Assembly (NCBI GenBank): GCA_947461175.1
Contig: CANHIY010000018.1
Location: forward strand, 1 to 32,852
Length of the DNA stretch: 32,852 bases
Direction of reading: 5' to 3'
From: Bacteriovoracaceae bacterium
GTDB taxonomy: Bacteria > Bdellovibrionota > Bacteriovoracia > Bacteriovoracales > Bacteriovoracaceae
Under the pieces are notes generated by a model. It was not told the DNA's origin. It did not search any database and worked only from the letters and a program-made list of their open reading frames with translations. A program made the position numbers and the translations under genes. Below are positions 15,855 to 24,772 of the stretch, piece after piece (within the stretch, counting starts at the first letter, position 1; each line of letters begins with the position of its first letter).

Positions 15855-16585
15855 TCAAAAGAAGAATTTGGATCCTGACACTTTTTCCGGAGTATTTTAA
15901 ACCATTTCTTGAGTGTGGAATATCTGGTTCTGCCTTTAGAGGGGAGAGGAGTGAAGGGATTAAATTTGAACTTCACTTTGTGAACATCAGAGACTACTCA
16001 ACCACAAACTATAAAAGTGTAGACGACACTCCTTATGGAGGTGGACCCGGGATGATTATGAGGGGAGATATTTTACGAGATACTTTAGTAAAAGGAGTGG
16101 TGGAGAAAGGGGGTTATCAGGGTCTTCAGGATCTTCATGTGATTTACACTTCTCCTCGTGGAAGGCCATGGAGTAATGTTTTGGCCAGAGAATTTGGAAT
16201 AAGAACTCTCTCTCACTCCACAAAAGATGTGGTTTTTATTTGTGGCCGTTATGAAGGAGTAGATGAGAGGTTTTTAGAAAAGTATGTAAATGATTATTAT
16301 TCGTTAGGAGATTTTGTTCTCACCGGTGGTGAAATTGCCGTGATGGCGATCCTTGATTCCGCCATCAGGTTTGTGCCTGGAATCCTTGGGAATAAACTCT
16401 CTAGTGAATATGATTCCTTTGAGGATGGACTCCTCGAGTACCCACAATACACAAGACCCGCTGATTTTGAAGGCCTTCCTGTGCCTGAAGTTCTCTTAAG
16501 TGGTCATCATAAAAAAATTCAAGAGTGGCAATTAGAAGAAAAAAAGAAAATGACCAAGAAGTGGCGTAAAGATCTTTTAGAATAG
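15851..16585 (+). CDS. trmD: tRNA (guanine-37-N1)-methyltransferase TrmD
   Basis: TrmD methylates G37 next to the anticodon and prevents frameshifting. The 244-residue protein has the SPOUT signatures: IWILTLFPEYF at the start, DTPYGGGPGMIM, ICGRYEGVDERF and SLGDFVLTGGEIAVMA forming the trefoil knot, and a C-terminal domain with LPVPEVLLSGHHKKIQEW. The length is normal. The start is GTG, overlapping the rimM stop by 4 bases. In related genomes a SPOUT methyltransferase and rplS follow directly; here they are about 10 kb away. Confidence 0.97.
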   Translation: MIKRRIWILTLFPEYFKPFLECGISGSAFRGERSEGIKFELHFVNIRDYSTTNYKSVDDTPYGGGPGMIMRGDILRDTLVKGVVEKGGYQGLQDLHVIYTSPRGRPWSNVLAREFGIRTLSHSTKDVVFICGRYEGVDERFLEKYVNDYYSLGDFVLTGGEIAVMAILDSAIRFVPGILGNKLSSEYDSFEDGLLEYPQYTRPADFEGLPVPEVLLSGHHKKIQEWQLEEKKKMTKKWRKDLLE

Positions 16586-16598
16586 ATTCAGCTGACTT

Positions 16599-16620
16599 AA
16601 AATTTTAGGGTTAAAATTTT
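16599..16620. terminator. AT-only hairpin after trmD
   Basis: AAAATTTTA (16599-16607) pairs with TAAAATTTT (16612-16620), 9 bp, loop GGGT. It lies 14 bases after the trmD stop. The stem lacks G-C pairs and is followed by CC, so termination would be weak. Confidence 0.35.
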
Positions 16621-16656
16621 CCGGGAAGGTTTAAGAGTAATTTTTACCGCCCTCCC

Positions 16657-16662
16657 TATAAT
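16657..16662 (+). promoter_or_regulatory. Candidate -10 box for the DUF5995-like gene
   Basis: A perfect TATAAT lies 51 bases before the TTG start at 16714. No good -35 box is visible at 16-18 bases, so support is partial. Confidence 0.3.
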
Positions 16663-16713
16663 TTCAATTAAGACAGGGATAGATAACAAAGTATAAATTC
16701 TTAGGAGTTTTCC

Positions 16714-17469
16714 TTGCCCTATCTTTTGTTTCTCATTTTCATGTTTTGTTCACTTAAAGCTTCTTACGCTCAGTTTGAAAATGTTTTGACTCAAAAAGAA
16801 GCCGAGGAAAAGATATTACTTCTTAATGATTATTTTAAAATGCATGGGGATGAAAAGATCTACTTTAACAGCATCTATTACATCGTGACTCATGAGCTTA
16901 AAAAAGAAATTACAAATTTCAAGTATTCTCAACCTCACTGCCTTGAACAGATGATTGTCGAATTTGCCAACATGTACCTAGGTGCACTCCGAGATAATGA
17001 CTATCCTCGAGACCCACCATTACCATGGTTAGACCTCTTCACCTTCAGGGGCAAACCTACCACACACCTTCTTCTGGGGATGAACGCTCACATAAGTTAT
17101 GACTTACCTCTTAGTCTTTATCGGATTTCAAAGGGTGCCAAAGAATGTTCAGCAGAACGCATAAAAAGTGATTACTTTGAATTAAATGGTTTTTTTACCA
17201 AGCTTCTTCCTCTTCTTAATACTGAACTAAAGCGCTCCTATCGTCTTATGACTCATCAGAAATCTTTAGATAATGGTTTTGAGGAGGAGATTGTTTTAAA
17301 AATAATCAAGGCCATGCGTCGTGAGGCCTGGGAGTCATACTTAGAATTCATGAGCTCAAAAAATTCTTCTGAGTTTGAGGAATTAAGGAGAAATCTTGAA
17401 AGTAAGGCCCATGCTAAGGCGGTGCTTTTAAAGAATATGAATTTCCTCGTTCCAGTGGCCGGGTACTGA
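16714..17469 (+). CDS. Exported protein resembling DUF5995
   Basis: This is a 251-residue protein starting with TTG: AGGAG lies 7 bases upstream and the signal peptide (MPYLLFLIFMFCSLKASYA before Q) needs this start. The mature part is helical. A segment with LLLGMNAHISYDLPLSLYR (about 128-147) and the earlier MIVEFANMYLGAL resemble the DUF5995 family, in which a Gly-Met-Asn-Ala-His-Ile core is conserved; I know no proven function. The invariant-looking His/Asp might bind a ligand or metal. It sits alone between the trmD operon and the lipocalin. Family call by memory of the motif. Confidence 0.65.
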   Translation: MPYLLFLIFMFCSLKASYAQFENVLTQKEAEEKILLLNDYFKMHGDEKIYFNSIYYIVTHELKKEITNFKYSQPHCLEQMIVEFANMYLGALRDNDYPRDPPLPWLDLFTFRGKPTTHLLLGMNAHISYDLPLSLYRISKGAKECSAERIKSDYFELNGFFTKLLPLLNTELKRSYRLMTHQKSLDNGFEEEIVLKIIKAMRREAWESYLEFMSSKNSSEFEELRRNLESKAHAKAVLLKNMNFLVPVAGY

Positions 17470-17522
17470 ACTTTTGCCCTTTAAGTCTTGATGGAGGAGT
17501 AGGGACGACATAAGATAAAGGA

Positions 17523-18038
17523 ATGAAATTCCTTACACTCTTTATCATGGTTACCCTTATGTCTTGTGCCAGTAAAAATCCTCCTTTAAAAAAAGTCACC
17601 GCCGTGGACATCCAGCGCTTCATGGGTGACTGGTATGTGATTGCTAATATCCCAACCTTTATTGAAAAAGATGCTCACAATGCAGTAGAAACTTATACCT
17701 GGAACAAAGAAAAAGAGCGCATTGATGTGGCCTTTAGCTTTAATAAGGAAAAAAGCAACGGAGAAAAAAAAGTCTATACTCAAAAAGCCTTCGTTCATGA
17801 TCCCTCAGGGAATGAATGGAGGATTCAATTTTTCTGGCCCCTTAAATTTCCTTATTTGATTATTGATCTCGCGGATGATTACTCTTACACAGTGATTGGA
17901 GTTCCAAACAGATCCTACCTCTGGATCATGGCCAGGGAATCTAAGCTTCCTCCTGAAACCTATGAAAAGATTTTAAAACGCCTCGAAGCCCAACATTACG
18001 ATGTGTCTAAAATTAAAAAAGTCCCTCAGAAGATTTAA
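17523..18038 (+). CDS. blc: Bacterial lipocalin (Blc-like) lipoprotein
   Basis: This 171-residue lipoprotein has a lipobox LMSC (Cys15) and a lipocalin barrel. The first conserved region is FMGDWYVIANIPTFIEK (G35-x-W37), followed by the barrel strands, YLIIDLADDYSYTVIGVP and YLWIMARE as in Blc, and a C-terminal helix. Blc proteins bind lysophospholipids or fatty acids at the outer membrane. The length matches Blc (about 175). Its stop overlaps the menE stop from the other strand by 4 bases (TTAA), with no terminator between. The fold call is strong; the ligand is unknown. Confidence 0.92.
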   Translation: MKFLTLFIMVTLMSCASKNPPLKKVTAVDIQRFMGDWYVIANIPTFIEKDAHNAVETYTWNKEKERIDVAFSFNKEKSNGEKKVYTQKAFVHDPSGNEWRIQFFWPLKFPYLIIDLADDYSYTVIGVPNRSYLWIMARESKLPPETYEKILKRLEAQHYDVSKIKKVPQKI

Positions 18039-19105
18039 TTTCTTTTAAGTTTACCTAAAGCATTTCTTTCAAGATGGGAGGATACTCTTACTTCATCAAT
18101 CCTTGAAGGTTTTATCAGCTCTTTAATCTCGTTTATGATGTCTTCATTTTGCCCCTCCGGGGCCGTGATTAAAATGAGTCTATTTCCCTTTCTATCATCC
18201 TTTTCAATTAAAAAATCCATTTTTTCATAGAGCCCAATCTTAAGAAGGTAAGTATACAGAGCTTCTTTAAGTTGGTTTAGGTTCACAAGGTGCCCAGAGA
18301 TTTTAAATTCTTCACCGAGCCTCCCCATGGGAAAAAGAAGATTGCTCTTAACTTCGGCCCGGTCCTTGGTGAGATAAAAATCATCATTAGTAGAGAGGTC
18401 AGTGTGGTAATTAATTTCTAACTCATCTCCTAAGATAAATTCCAAAGTAAAAAGAGACTTCGATTTCACGAGAAGTCTTCCTTCCAGGGTCTTTACCTCA
18501 TGGATGGGAAGGATTTCCATCTCATCAGTTGACGGAGACTTAGAAGAAGCAAGTTGCGAACAAACCTCACTCATCCCAAAGGTCCTGATGACAGGCCAGC
18601 CAAGTTTAAGGGCCTCTTCTTTTAGGGATGTGCTTAAAAAATCTCCCCCCACCATAAGATATTTTAAAGCTCGGGGAGAGGTGATGTTGTGTTTTACTAA
18701 ATCATAAAGTTGAGTGGGAACGGTGGAAGTGACTGTGACCTCTTCAATCGTTTTTCTCCATAGAAGAGGGTCCCAATTTCTGGCATCAATGACTTTATTC
18801 TTATTGAGCTCTGCCCTCATGAGGACTGAGAGACCTCCCACATGATAAAGAGGAAGAGAAAGGGCCCAGGTATCATGTTGAGTCAGGTTAAAAAAATGAT
18901 TAACTGCTTTGGCATTTTCAAAAAGTGCTTTTTTGGAAAGGGCATAACCCTTAAGACCTCCACCAGTAGTACCCGATGAGAAAAGAATAAAGTGGTCTCT
19001 TAAATCATGAGGTTTAAGTTTTTCTAAAAGCCCTGGGACAAGAGGTTCATAATTTGGGTGGCAGATAACTTGAGGTGACGGGTTATTAAAATCTATATTG
19101 AACAT
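18035..19105 (-). CDS. menE: o-Succinylbenzoate-CoA ligase MenE (short form)
   Basis: MenE activates o-succinylbenzoate with ATP and CoA. ATP-binding motifs of adenylate-forming enzymes are visible: LFSSGTTGGGLKGYALS, LYHVGGLSVLMR, RTFGMSEVCSQ and DRAEVKSN, and the C-terminal Lys in ERNALGKLKRN. ATG at 19105 is preferred over the upstream ATG (19117) because GGAAG lies 5 bases before it; that gives 356 residues, about 100 shorter than E. coli MenE (451), and the N-terminal subdomain is the reduced part. The start overlaps menC by 13 bases. It is the last gene of the operon. Confidence 0.9.
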   Translation of the reverse strand: MFNIDFNNPSPQVICHPNYEPLVPGLLEKLKPHDLRDHFILFSSGTTGGGLKGYALSKKALFENAKAVNHFFNLTQHDTWALSLPLYHVGGLSVLMRAELNKNKVIDARNWDPLLWRKTIEEVTVTSTVPTQLYDLVKHNITSPRALKYLMVGGDFLSTSLKEEALKLGWPVIRTFGMSEVCSQLASSKSPSTDEMEILPIHEVKTLEGRLLVKSKSLFTLEFILGDELEINYHTDLSTNDDFYLTKDRAEVKSNLLFPMGRLGEEFKISGHLVNLNQLKEALYTYLLKIGLYEKMDFLIEKDDRKGNRLILITAPEGQNEDIINEIKELIKPSRIDEVRVSSHLERNALGKLKRN

Positions 19106-19941
19106 AAAAGCTTCCATGGAAGTTCACTGCAGTTTTGATAGATCTTTTGAACCTGAGACAGATTTGCCTTTAAACCATCTCTGTAGGAGCCTTCGAAGAA
19201 AGAAATTTCTTCCTCATAAAAACCCTCTGTATGAATGCCATGGGTGAGAGTGAGGTCACCATGAGTGATTAACTCACAATAAGCGTGCCATTTTCCAAGA
19301 TTTCCTCCGAGGTAGGAGCTATAAATGACGGGAAGAGAAGTCTTAGGCAGAAATTCACAGTTCGGTTTATAAATGAAAAAATCACAAGGAGTCCCTGGAA
19401 TAAAATCTCTTGCCGTTCTAAGTGTGAGGCCTTCCCATTCCAAAGTTTTCAGAGGGTCCTCAATATAATCAATTAAAGGATAAAAATTTTTTGGAATTTT
19501 ATCTAAATAACAAAGGAATTCTTCTTTAGAAAAAAGACCATTGCTATCAAGCCTTAGGTGGATACCCTGGGAGAGAAGAGGCAAGAAACGAACATCATCC
19601 AACCCAAGGAGTTTGTATTTCACCACCTGGGCCTCTGGATTCTTGGTCCCATCCCAAAGTTCGTGGTTAAAAAAATTTTTTGGCCCTAGCTTTTGAAAGG
19701 AGTTGTCCTTTAAGAGGAGGTCAAAAACTTTTTGATCATAGAGATGTTCTTGAAACTTAAATTCATCTAAAAAAGACTCCACACTTCTGTCACCAAGGGG
19801 AAGGTGGGGATAAAAGTCAGCAAAAAAAACTTTATCTTTAAGAACCCCTTTAAGGTAAACACCATAAGTTTTTCCAGGTGGACTCAGGCGGTTCACTCTC
19901 TTCTTGGATGTTAAAGTGTAGGGGCTATAAAAAACGTTCAT
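19093..19941 (-). CDS. menC: o-Succinylbenzoate synthase MenC
   Basis: MenC, an enolase-superfamily enzyme, dehydrates SHCHC to o-succinylbenzoate. Active-site features seen: the KYK lysine motif (VVKYKLLG), the Asp/Asn metal region LRLDSNG, the metal Glu in DYIEDPLK, and the second Lys in FIYKPN. The start at 19941 (MNVFYSPYTL) gives 282 residues and overlaps menA by 17 bases; an ATG at 19977 would add 12 residues. GGGGAT lies rather far upstream. It is the eighth gene of the operon. Confidence 0.88.
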   Translation of the reverse strand: MNVFYSPYTLTSKKRVNRLSPPGKTYGVYLKGVLKDKVFFADFYPHLPLGDRSVESFLDEFKFQEHLYDQKVFDLLLKDNSFQKLGPKNFFNHELWDGTKNPEAQVVKYKLLGLDDVRFLPLLSQGIHLRLDSNGLFSKEEFLCYLDKIPKNFYPLIDYIEDPLKTLEWEGLTLRTARDFIPGTPCDFFIYKPNCEFLPKTSLPVIYSSYLGGNLGKWHAYCELITHGDLTLTHGIHTEGFYEEEISFFEGSYRDGLKANLSQVQKIYQNCSELPWKLLCSI

Positions 19942-20791
19942 AAATAAATGTGATCCCCAAAAGAAGTGAGAAAACAACCAAATGAATGCCAGAAAACTTT
20001 AGCCCTTCATTAAGGTCTCTTCCTCTGTAGGTGAAGGCGATATGGGAGAGTTTAAGGGCGGGAATAAGAGCGATAAAGACTCCATAAATAAACTTAAGGT
20101 CCCTGAAATAATGAAGAAAAAGATAAGGGGCATAAATAGTGGCAAGGATCAGGAACTTATAATTTTGTTCCGAGAGCTTCGTTGCAAGAGTCATTTTTCC
20201 CACCTCTTTGTCCGTTTCTCTGTCCCGAAGGTTGTTGATACAAATAAAAGTGGTGGTTAAACACCCAAAAGCACAGGCGAGAATCAGGGCACCCCCATCA
20301 AGCTTTAGGGAAAAAAGATAATAGGAACCCAAGACTGAAAAAAGCCCGAAGAAAAGAAAAACAAAAACTTCTCCCAGTCCTCGGTAGGCAAGGGATAATT
20401 TACCTCCGGTGTACCCGTAAGTTAGATACAAAGAAAGAAGACCCAGGATGAGAAAAGGGAGTCCCCCTCTCATGATAATAGGAAGACCACAGAGGCTTCC
20501 CAAAACCACACAAGTGATGGCCCATTTTTTTACGGTTTTTATATCCACAAGACCTGAAGAAGTGACTCTGGTGGGACCTACTCTGTGCTGATCAGCACCC
20601 TTTTCATAATCAATGACATCATTAAAAAAATTGGTGGCAAGCTGAATAAACAGGGCCCCAAAGACAGTGAGGAAAAGATAAATCCACTCTGAAGGAGCAT
20701 TATTTGATAAGTAATAGCTATAGGTCACCACCGGGGGAATGATGCCCGCAAGGAGAGTTTTGGGTCTTGAGGCGAGGATAAAGTTTTTCAT
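19925..20791 (-). CDS. menA: DHNA polyprenyltransferase MenA
   Basis: MenA attaches the polyprenyl tail to 1,4-dihydroxy-2-naphthoate in the inner membrane. The 288-residue UbiA-type protein has about eight membrane helices. The first Asp motif is NFFNDVIDYEKGADQHR (about 55-71) with the typical RVTSSGLV next; the second is NNLRDRETDKEVGKMTLA. N-terminal ASRPKTLLAGIIPP is also characteristic. ATGA overlap with menH upstream. Confidence 0.94.
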   Translation of the reverse strand: MKNFILASRPKTLLAGIIPPVVTYSYYLSNNAPSEWIYLFLTVFGALFIQLATNFFNDVIDYEKGADQHRVGPTRVTSSGLVDIKTVKKWAITCVVLGSLCGLPIIMRGGLPFLILGLLSLYLTYGYTGGKLSLAYRGLGEVFVFLFFGLFSVLGSYYLFSLKLDGGALILACAFGCLTTTFICINNLRDRETDKEVGKMTLATKLSEQNYKFLILATIYAPYLFLHYFRDLKFIYGVFIALIPALKLSHIAFTYRGRDLNEGLKFSGIHLVVFSLLLGITFIYERFL

Positions 20792-21414
20792 AAAATGTTC
20801 TCATCTAAAAGAATATCCAGAAGTTCATCTGCATGCTGGAAGGCCCGATGGCCTGAGTTTATCTCCCTCACTTTGATTCCACTTGGTTTAATAAGCTTAG
20901 TTGAAAGTTTCACATAAGTTTCATCCTTTTGACCAAGGATGTAGAGAATTTTTTCTTTGTGCTTTTTCATGTTGTGAAGGTGATTTTTTTGGTTTGAGAG
21001 GCGGTACTTTTCAAAAAGAGAGAGGGAAGCCTTAAATATTTCCTCATTGGTATCAATGGGCCTGTCGTTCTTAAAAATCACAAGACCATTCCACCAAGAG
21101 AGAAATTCATCCTTAGTTTTAGATTTCATTTCAGAGATGACTTTATTCTCAAAATCTTTTCGTTCAGATTTTTGATCCTCTGATTCAAGACCAGGGTGTG
21201 AATTAATGAGGACTAATTTTTGGCACCTATATTGGATTTGATCTCCAATCTCCAGGGCGATTCTTCCCCCTAAAGAGTAACCAATAAGACTATCCTCTTC
21301 GTTTATCTGGGGATAGTTCTTAAGAGTGTAGAGGTCATAAATCCTCACACCCTCCCTTTGTAGAAAAGAGAAATCCCTGGGAGAACCTAAAAGACCATGA
21401 AACACATGAATCAT
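20788..21414 (-). CDS. menH: Alpha/beta hydrolase MenH (SHCHC synthase)
   Basis: MenH eliminates pyruvate from SEPHCHC. The 208-residue alpha/beta hydrolase begins MIHVFHGLLGSPRDF; the nucleophile elbow is GYSLGGR and the catalytic His is in NSGHRAFQHADEL. An Asp likely lies in LGQKDETYV. ATG at 21414 overlaps the menD stop (ATGA); a GTG three codons earlier is possible. Position between menD and menA supports MenH over a general esterase, though hydrolase annotations in this family are often loose. Confidence 0.85.
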   Translation of the reverse strand: MIHVFHGLLGSPRDFSFLQREGVRIYDLYTLKNYPQINEEDSLIGYSLGGRIALEIGDQIQYRCQKLVLINSHPGLESEDQKSERKDFENKVISEMKSKTKDEFLSWWNGLVIFKNDRPIDTNEEIFKASLSLFEKYRLSNQKNHLHNMKKHKEKILYILGQKDETYVKLSTKLIKPSGIKVREINSGHRAFQHADELLDILLDENIL

Positions 21415-22814
21415 AGGGCCCACTCCAGGAGAAATTTCTTGGTTTGTTCTCCCTCAGGGAAGAGTTCCAGGACTTGCACTTTCCCCAGGTCCTCGATTCG
21501 ATTGGAATAGCTGAGCCCCAAACCTTCGGAGATTTTCCTGAAATCTTCTTGATGTTCAAGAATAATTCTCTTATCTAAATTGAGCATGTCAAAAATTCTT
21601 CCTCCGTTATTATTCACAATAATAAGAAAAAGATTTTTCGTGATCTCCCTTAAGCTTGAGAGGTCATAGAAAGTGGTGATGTCTCCCAGGATGCAATAAA
21701 CAGGATCAGAAACCCCCATGGATAAACCAATAGCGGTGGAGAGTTGTCCGTCTATGCCATTGACCCCGCGGTTTCCAAAGACTTTAAAGTTCTTGGTTTG
21801 GGTAAGTTCAAAAAAGCGCACCACCAAAGAATTTCCTAGATAAACATGTTCATGGGAAGAAATGTTGTCATTAAGTTTTTTAAAAAGGGAAATTTCGGAG
21901 CCGGGGTATTTTTCTATGAGTTGATTTAGAACACCATGGGTTTCATCTTCCACAGAAAAAGAGGGAAAGTTTTGTAGGGTCTTCCAAAAAACGTCATTAT
22001 CTATGAGATCAGAAGTGCCCAGAGGGAGTACTTCTCCGTAGGAGAGGGCCGGAAGGTTTCTTGAATCAAGGTGAAATACCGGAAGATTTTTTCGCTCCAG
22101 TAAACGCCATACTTTTGAAAGGGGTGTGTGGCCAATTCTTACGACAGAGTCAAAAAAATCTTTCTGGAAAAGTTCCACTAATTTTTTTTCTGTTTTAATA
22201 CTTGAAAGGTCTCTTCCTCCACTGAGGGTTTCTGCGTAGAAGGGGAGCCCTTGTTCAGAGAACTTTTCAATGATGGGCCTCATACTTTTATTTTCATGGG
22301 AGAAAAGAAAAAGAGGACGATGATATTTTTTTAAGAAAACTTCAAAAGATGAAACATCCCTGTGGAAAAGAGTTGGCTCCTGGTGAGGAGTTGTGTCATC
22401 CACTAACACATTAATGTGCACCGGGAAGGCCAAATGTTCTAAATCAAGAGTGGAGAGTTCAGAAAGAGTTATTTCAACGTAACTTCTGCGGCAAGTTCTC
22501 GTTAATTCCTCATGATGAATTGTTTGTGGAGAACCCGTACCATGAAGTTTTTTCGGACGGTCCCCGGTGATGAGAACGAGAGGCAGTTCAGAATAATAGG
22601 CCTCTAGCATGGAGGAGACACACTCAGAAACTGCAGTTCCTGAGGTGGTGCAAACGGCCACAGGGTTGGTTGAAACTTTACAAAGCCCTAGTGCCTTAAA
22701 ACTTGCCACTCTTTCGTCGAATTCAAAATGGATTTTATGAGAGTCAAAGATCTTTAAAAGATCGTGATTCCTGGCCCCCGTACAAAAAAATATTTTTTCC
22801 AATATGGTCTTCAT
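21411..22814 (-). CDS. menD: SEPHCHC synthase MenD (short form)
   Basis: MenD is a ThDP enzyme that joins isochorismate and 2-oxoglutarate. Signatures seen: the N-terminal CTGARNHDLL and FDERVAS with the ThDP-activating Glu, VAVCTTSGTAVSE, VLITGDRPKKLHGTG, and C-terminal GNRGVNGIDGQLSTAIGL with the CILGDITTFYDLSSL and IIVNNNGGRIF metal/ThDP motifs. It is 467 residues, about 90 shorter than E. coli MenD; the loss appears to be in the middle domain and connecting loops, while both catalytic domains are kept. It overlaps menF by 4 bases. Confidence 0.92.
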   Translation of the reverse strand: MKTILEKIFFCTGARNHDLLKIFDSHKIHFEFDERVASFKALGLCKVSTNPVAVCTTSGTAVSECVSSMLEAYYSELPLVLITGDRPKKLHGTGSPQTIHHEELTRTCRRSYVEITLSELSTLDLEHLAFPVHINVLVDDTTPHQEPTLFHRDVSSFEVFLKKYHRPLFLFSHENKSMRPIIEKFSEQGLPFYAETLSGGRDLSSIKTEKKLVELFQKDFFDSVVRIGHTPLSKVWRLLERKNLPVFHLDSRNLPALSYGEVLPLGTSDLIDNDVFWKTLQNFPSFSVEDETHGVLNQLIEKYPGSEISLFKKLNDNISSHEHVYLGNSLVVRFFELTQTKNFKVFGNRGVNGIDGQLSTAIGLSMGVSDPVYCILGDITTFYDLSSLREITKNLFLIIVNNNGGRIFDMLNLDKRIILEHQEDFRKISEGLGLSYSNRIEDLGKVQVLELFPEGEQTKKFLLEWAL

Positions 22815-23875
22815 AGATAATGATTTTTAATAGTATTTCTTTTGAGATGAATCTCCTCCATCTCACGATGTTTTTCTGAATCGGCCACAACTCCTCCCCC
22901 CGACTCGATGAAGACAAGACCTTCTTTCCACTGAACATTTCTGATGGAGACTAAAAACTCCCTAGTCCACGGACTCATAAGGCCAATAGCTGAGCCAAAA
23001 TACCTCATGGGGTATTTTTTTGAATAAAGAGTGTTTTTAAGAAAATCCATGGACTCATCCTGAGGGTATCCTCCGAGAGCGGACGTGGGAGAGAGGGTAT
23101 TAGTTAGACTTGTTAAATCGCAATCACGGGAGATGACACCTTCAATCTCTGTTTTCAAATGAACGAGGGTTTTAAAAGGATGAAGGTGAGTTTCATGAAC
23201 AGTTAAATCTTTCATAAAAAGGGAGAGCTTTTCACAAATATCTTTAATCACAAGTTCATGCTCATGGCGCTCTTTTAGAGATTGGAGGAGTTTATCCTCT
23301 TCTCCGGCCTTCGAAGTTCCGGCCAGAGCAAAGGTTTTAAGTGTTAAATCCTGAAGATGAAAAAGCACCTCCGGTGTACTCCCTATCACTCCATAGTGAC
23401 GATTCCACATACCGTAAGGGGTTCCTGTGCCGAAGAGGAAAGCCTTTTTAAGAAATTTTTTTATACTCTCTTCCTCTCGAAATCCCTTATATGTTTCTCT
23501 TGAGACAAGGACGACCTTTTGAAGACTTGTTGTCATTGAATTTTTTAAGTGGAAAAAATCTTTTTCATAAAGCTCATCATCATTTGAAAAAGGGGTGAGA
23601 GGATTTTCTTCGTAGCCTAAAGTGCCGAGCCAGTCTAGGAATTCAGACCGTGGTACCCTCACAAAGGCCTTAGGTTGATAAGCAAGGTATGTGTTTTCAA
23701 AAAAGTTTTTAAGATAAAAAACCGGATCCTGGGTAGATAAAAAATGATCAACAATTATAGTTTTTCCGCCTTTTCCCAGAGAGACAAATCCTTCATCTAA
23801 GGAAGTGATAAAGGCCCCATGGTTCCAAAATTCACTATCCATCCATTCATGGAGAAGAGGAAGTGAGGAACTCAT
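22811..23875 (-). CDS. menF: Isochorismate synthase MenF
   Basis: This chorismate-using enzyme (354 residues, shorter than E. coli MenF at about 431) commits chorismate to menaquinone. The C-terminal chorismate-binding domain is clear: IGSTPEVLFHL, KTFALAGTSKAG, ERHEHELVIKDI, LSPTSALGGYP and ESGGGVVADSEKHREMEE with the metal-binding glutamates. It starts with an ATG directly after the menB stop (TAAATG), so coupling is likely. Anthranilate or aminodeoxychorismate synthases share this domain, but the operon fixes it as MenF. Confidence 0.9.
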   Translation of the reverse strand: MSSSLPLLHEWMDSEFWNHGAFITSLDEGFVSLGKGGKTIIVDHFLSTQDPVFYLKNFFENTYLAYQPKAFVRVPRSEFLDWLGTLGYEENPLTPFSNDDELYEKDFFHLKNSMTTSLQKVVLVSRETYKGFREEESIKKFLKKAFLFGTGTPYGMWNRHYGVIGSTPEVLFHLQDLTLKTFALAGTSKAGEEDKLLQSLKERHEHELVIKDICEKLSLFMKDLTVHETHLHPFKTLVHLKTEIEGVISRDCDLTSLTNTLSPTSALGGYPQDESMDFLKNTLYSKKYPMRYFGSAIGLMSPWTREFLVSIRNVQWKEGLVFIESGGGVVADSEKHREMEEIHLKRNTIKNHYL

Positions 23876-24772
23876 TTAATACATCCAGGGAAAATTCTCA
23901 AAATCAGCTTGTCTTTTTTCAAGGAATGAATTTCTTCCCTCTTCCGCTTCTAAAGTTCCATAGGCAAGCCTGGTGGCCTCTCCGGCAAAAACCTGTTGTC
24001 CCACAAGCCCATCATCCACAAGGTTGAACCCAAATTTAAGCATCTTGATGGCCGTAGGAGATTTACTGCAAATGATCCTTGCCCATTCGAGTCCCACTTT
24101 TTCCAAGTCTTCATGGGGAACAACTTTATTGACCATTCCCATCTCAAAAGCTTCCTGGGCAGAGTATTTTTGTTCTAAAAAGAAAACTTCTCTGGCCCTT
24201 TTCTGCCCCACTTGCCGCGCAAGATAGGCCGACCCAAATCCCCCGTCAAAACTTGCCACCCGGGCATCAGTTTGCATGAAGGCAGCGTGCTCCTTTGAGG
24301 CGATGGTAAGGTCGCACACAACATGAAGAGAGTGCCCTCCTCCAACTGCCCAACCTGGAACAAGGGCAATGACCACTTTGGGCATGAACCTGATCATGCG
24401 CTGAACTTCTAAAATGTGAAGGCGTCCCTGGGCGACGGGCATGGCTGGATCTTGATTTTCCTCATGGTATTCATAACCAGATTTTCCTCGGACAGATTGA
24501 TCTCCCCCAGAGCAAAAGGCCCAGCCCCCGTCTTTTGTAGAGGGGCCATTACCCGTTAAAAGAATAACTCCCACATCATGCTGACGATGGGCCCATTCTA
24601 AGGCCTTTAAAAGTTCATCCACAGTCTGAGGACGAAAAGCGTTTCTTAGGTCAGGTCGGTTAAAAGCAATCCGAACTGCTCCCGTTGATTGAGCTCTATG
24701 TAGGGTGATATCTTGAAACTTAAAAATTGAGACTTCACTCCATTCTTTGGGATCAAAAAGAGGAGAAATCAT
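23876..24772 (-). CDS. menB: DHNA-CoA synthase MenB
   Basis: MenB closes the naphthoate ring from o-succinylbenzoyl-CoA. The 298-residue crotonase-fold protein shows the oxyanion segment FCSGGDQSVRG, VPGWAVGGGHSLHV, and FMQTDARVASFDGGFGSAY with the catalytic Asp, ending ENFPWMY as MenB proteins do. The residue after QT is Asp; E. coli has Gly there and needs bicarbonate, while the Asp type uses its own side chain, so this one is predicted to be bicarbonate-independent. A perfect GAGGAG lies 5 bases before the ATG. It overlaps menG by 4 bases. Confidence 0.96.
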   Translation of the reverse strand: MISPLFDPKEWSEVSIFKFQDITLHRAQSTGAVRIAFNRPDLRNAFRPQTVDELLKALEWAHRQHDVGVILLTGNGPSTKDGGWAFCSGGDQSVRGKSGYEYHEENQDPAMPVAQGRLHILEVQRMIRFMPKVVIALVPGWAVGGGHSLHVVCDLTIASKEHAAFMQTDARVASFDGGFGSAYLARQVGQKRAREVFFLEQKYSAQEAFEMGMVNKVVPHEDLEKVGLEWARIICSKSPTAIKMLKFGFNLVDDGLVGQQVFAGEATRLAYGTLEAEEGRNSFLEKRQADFENFPWMY

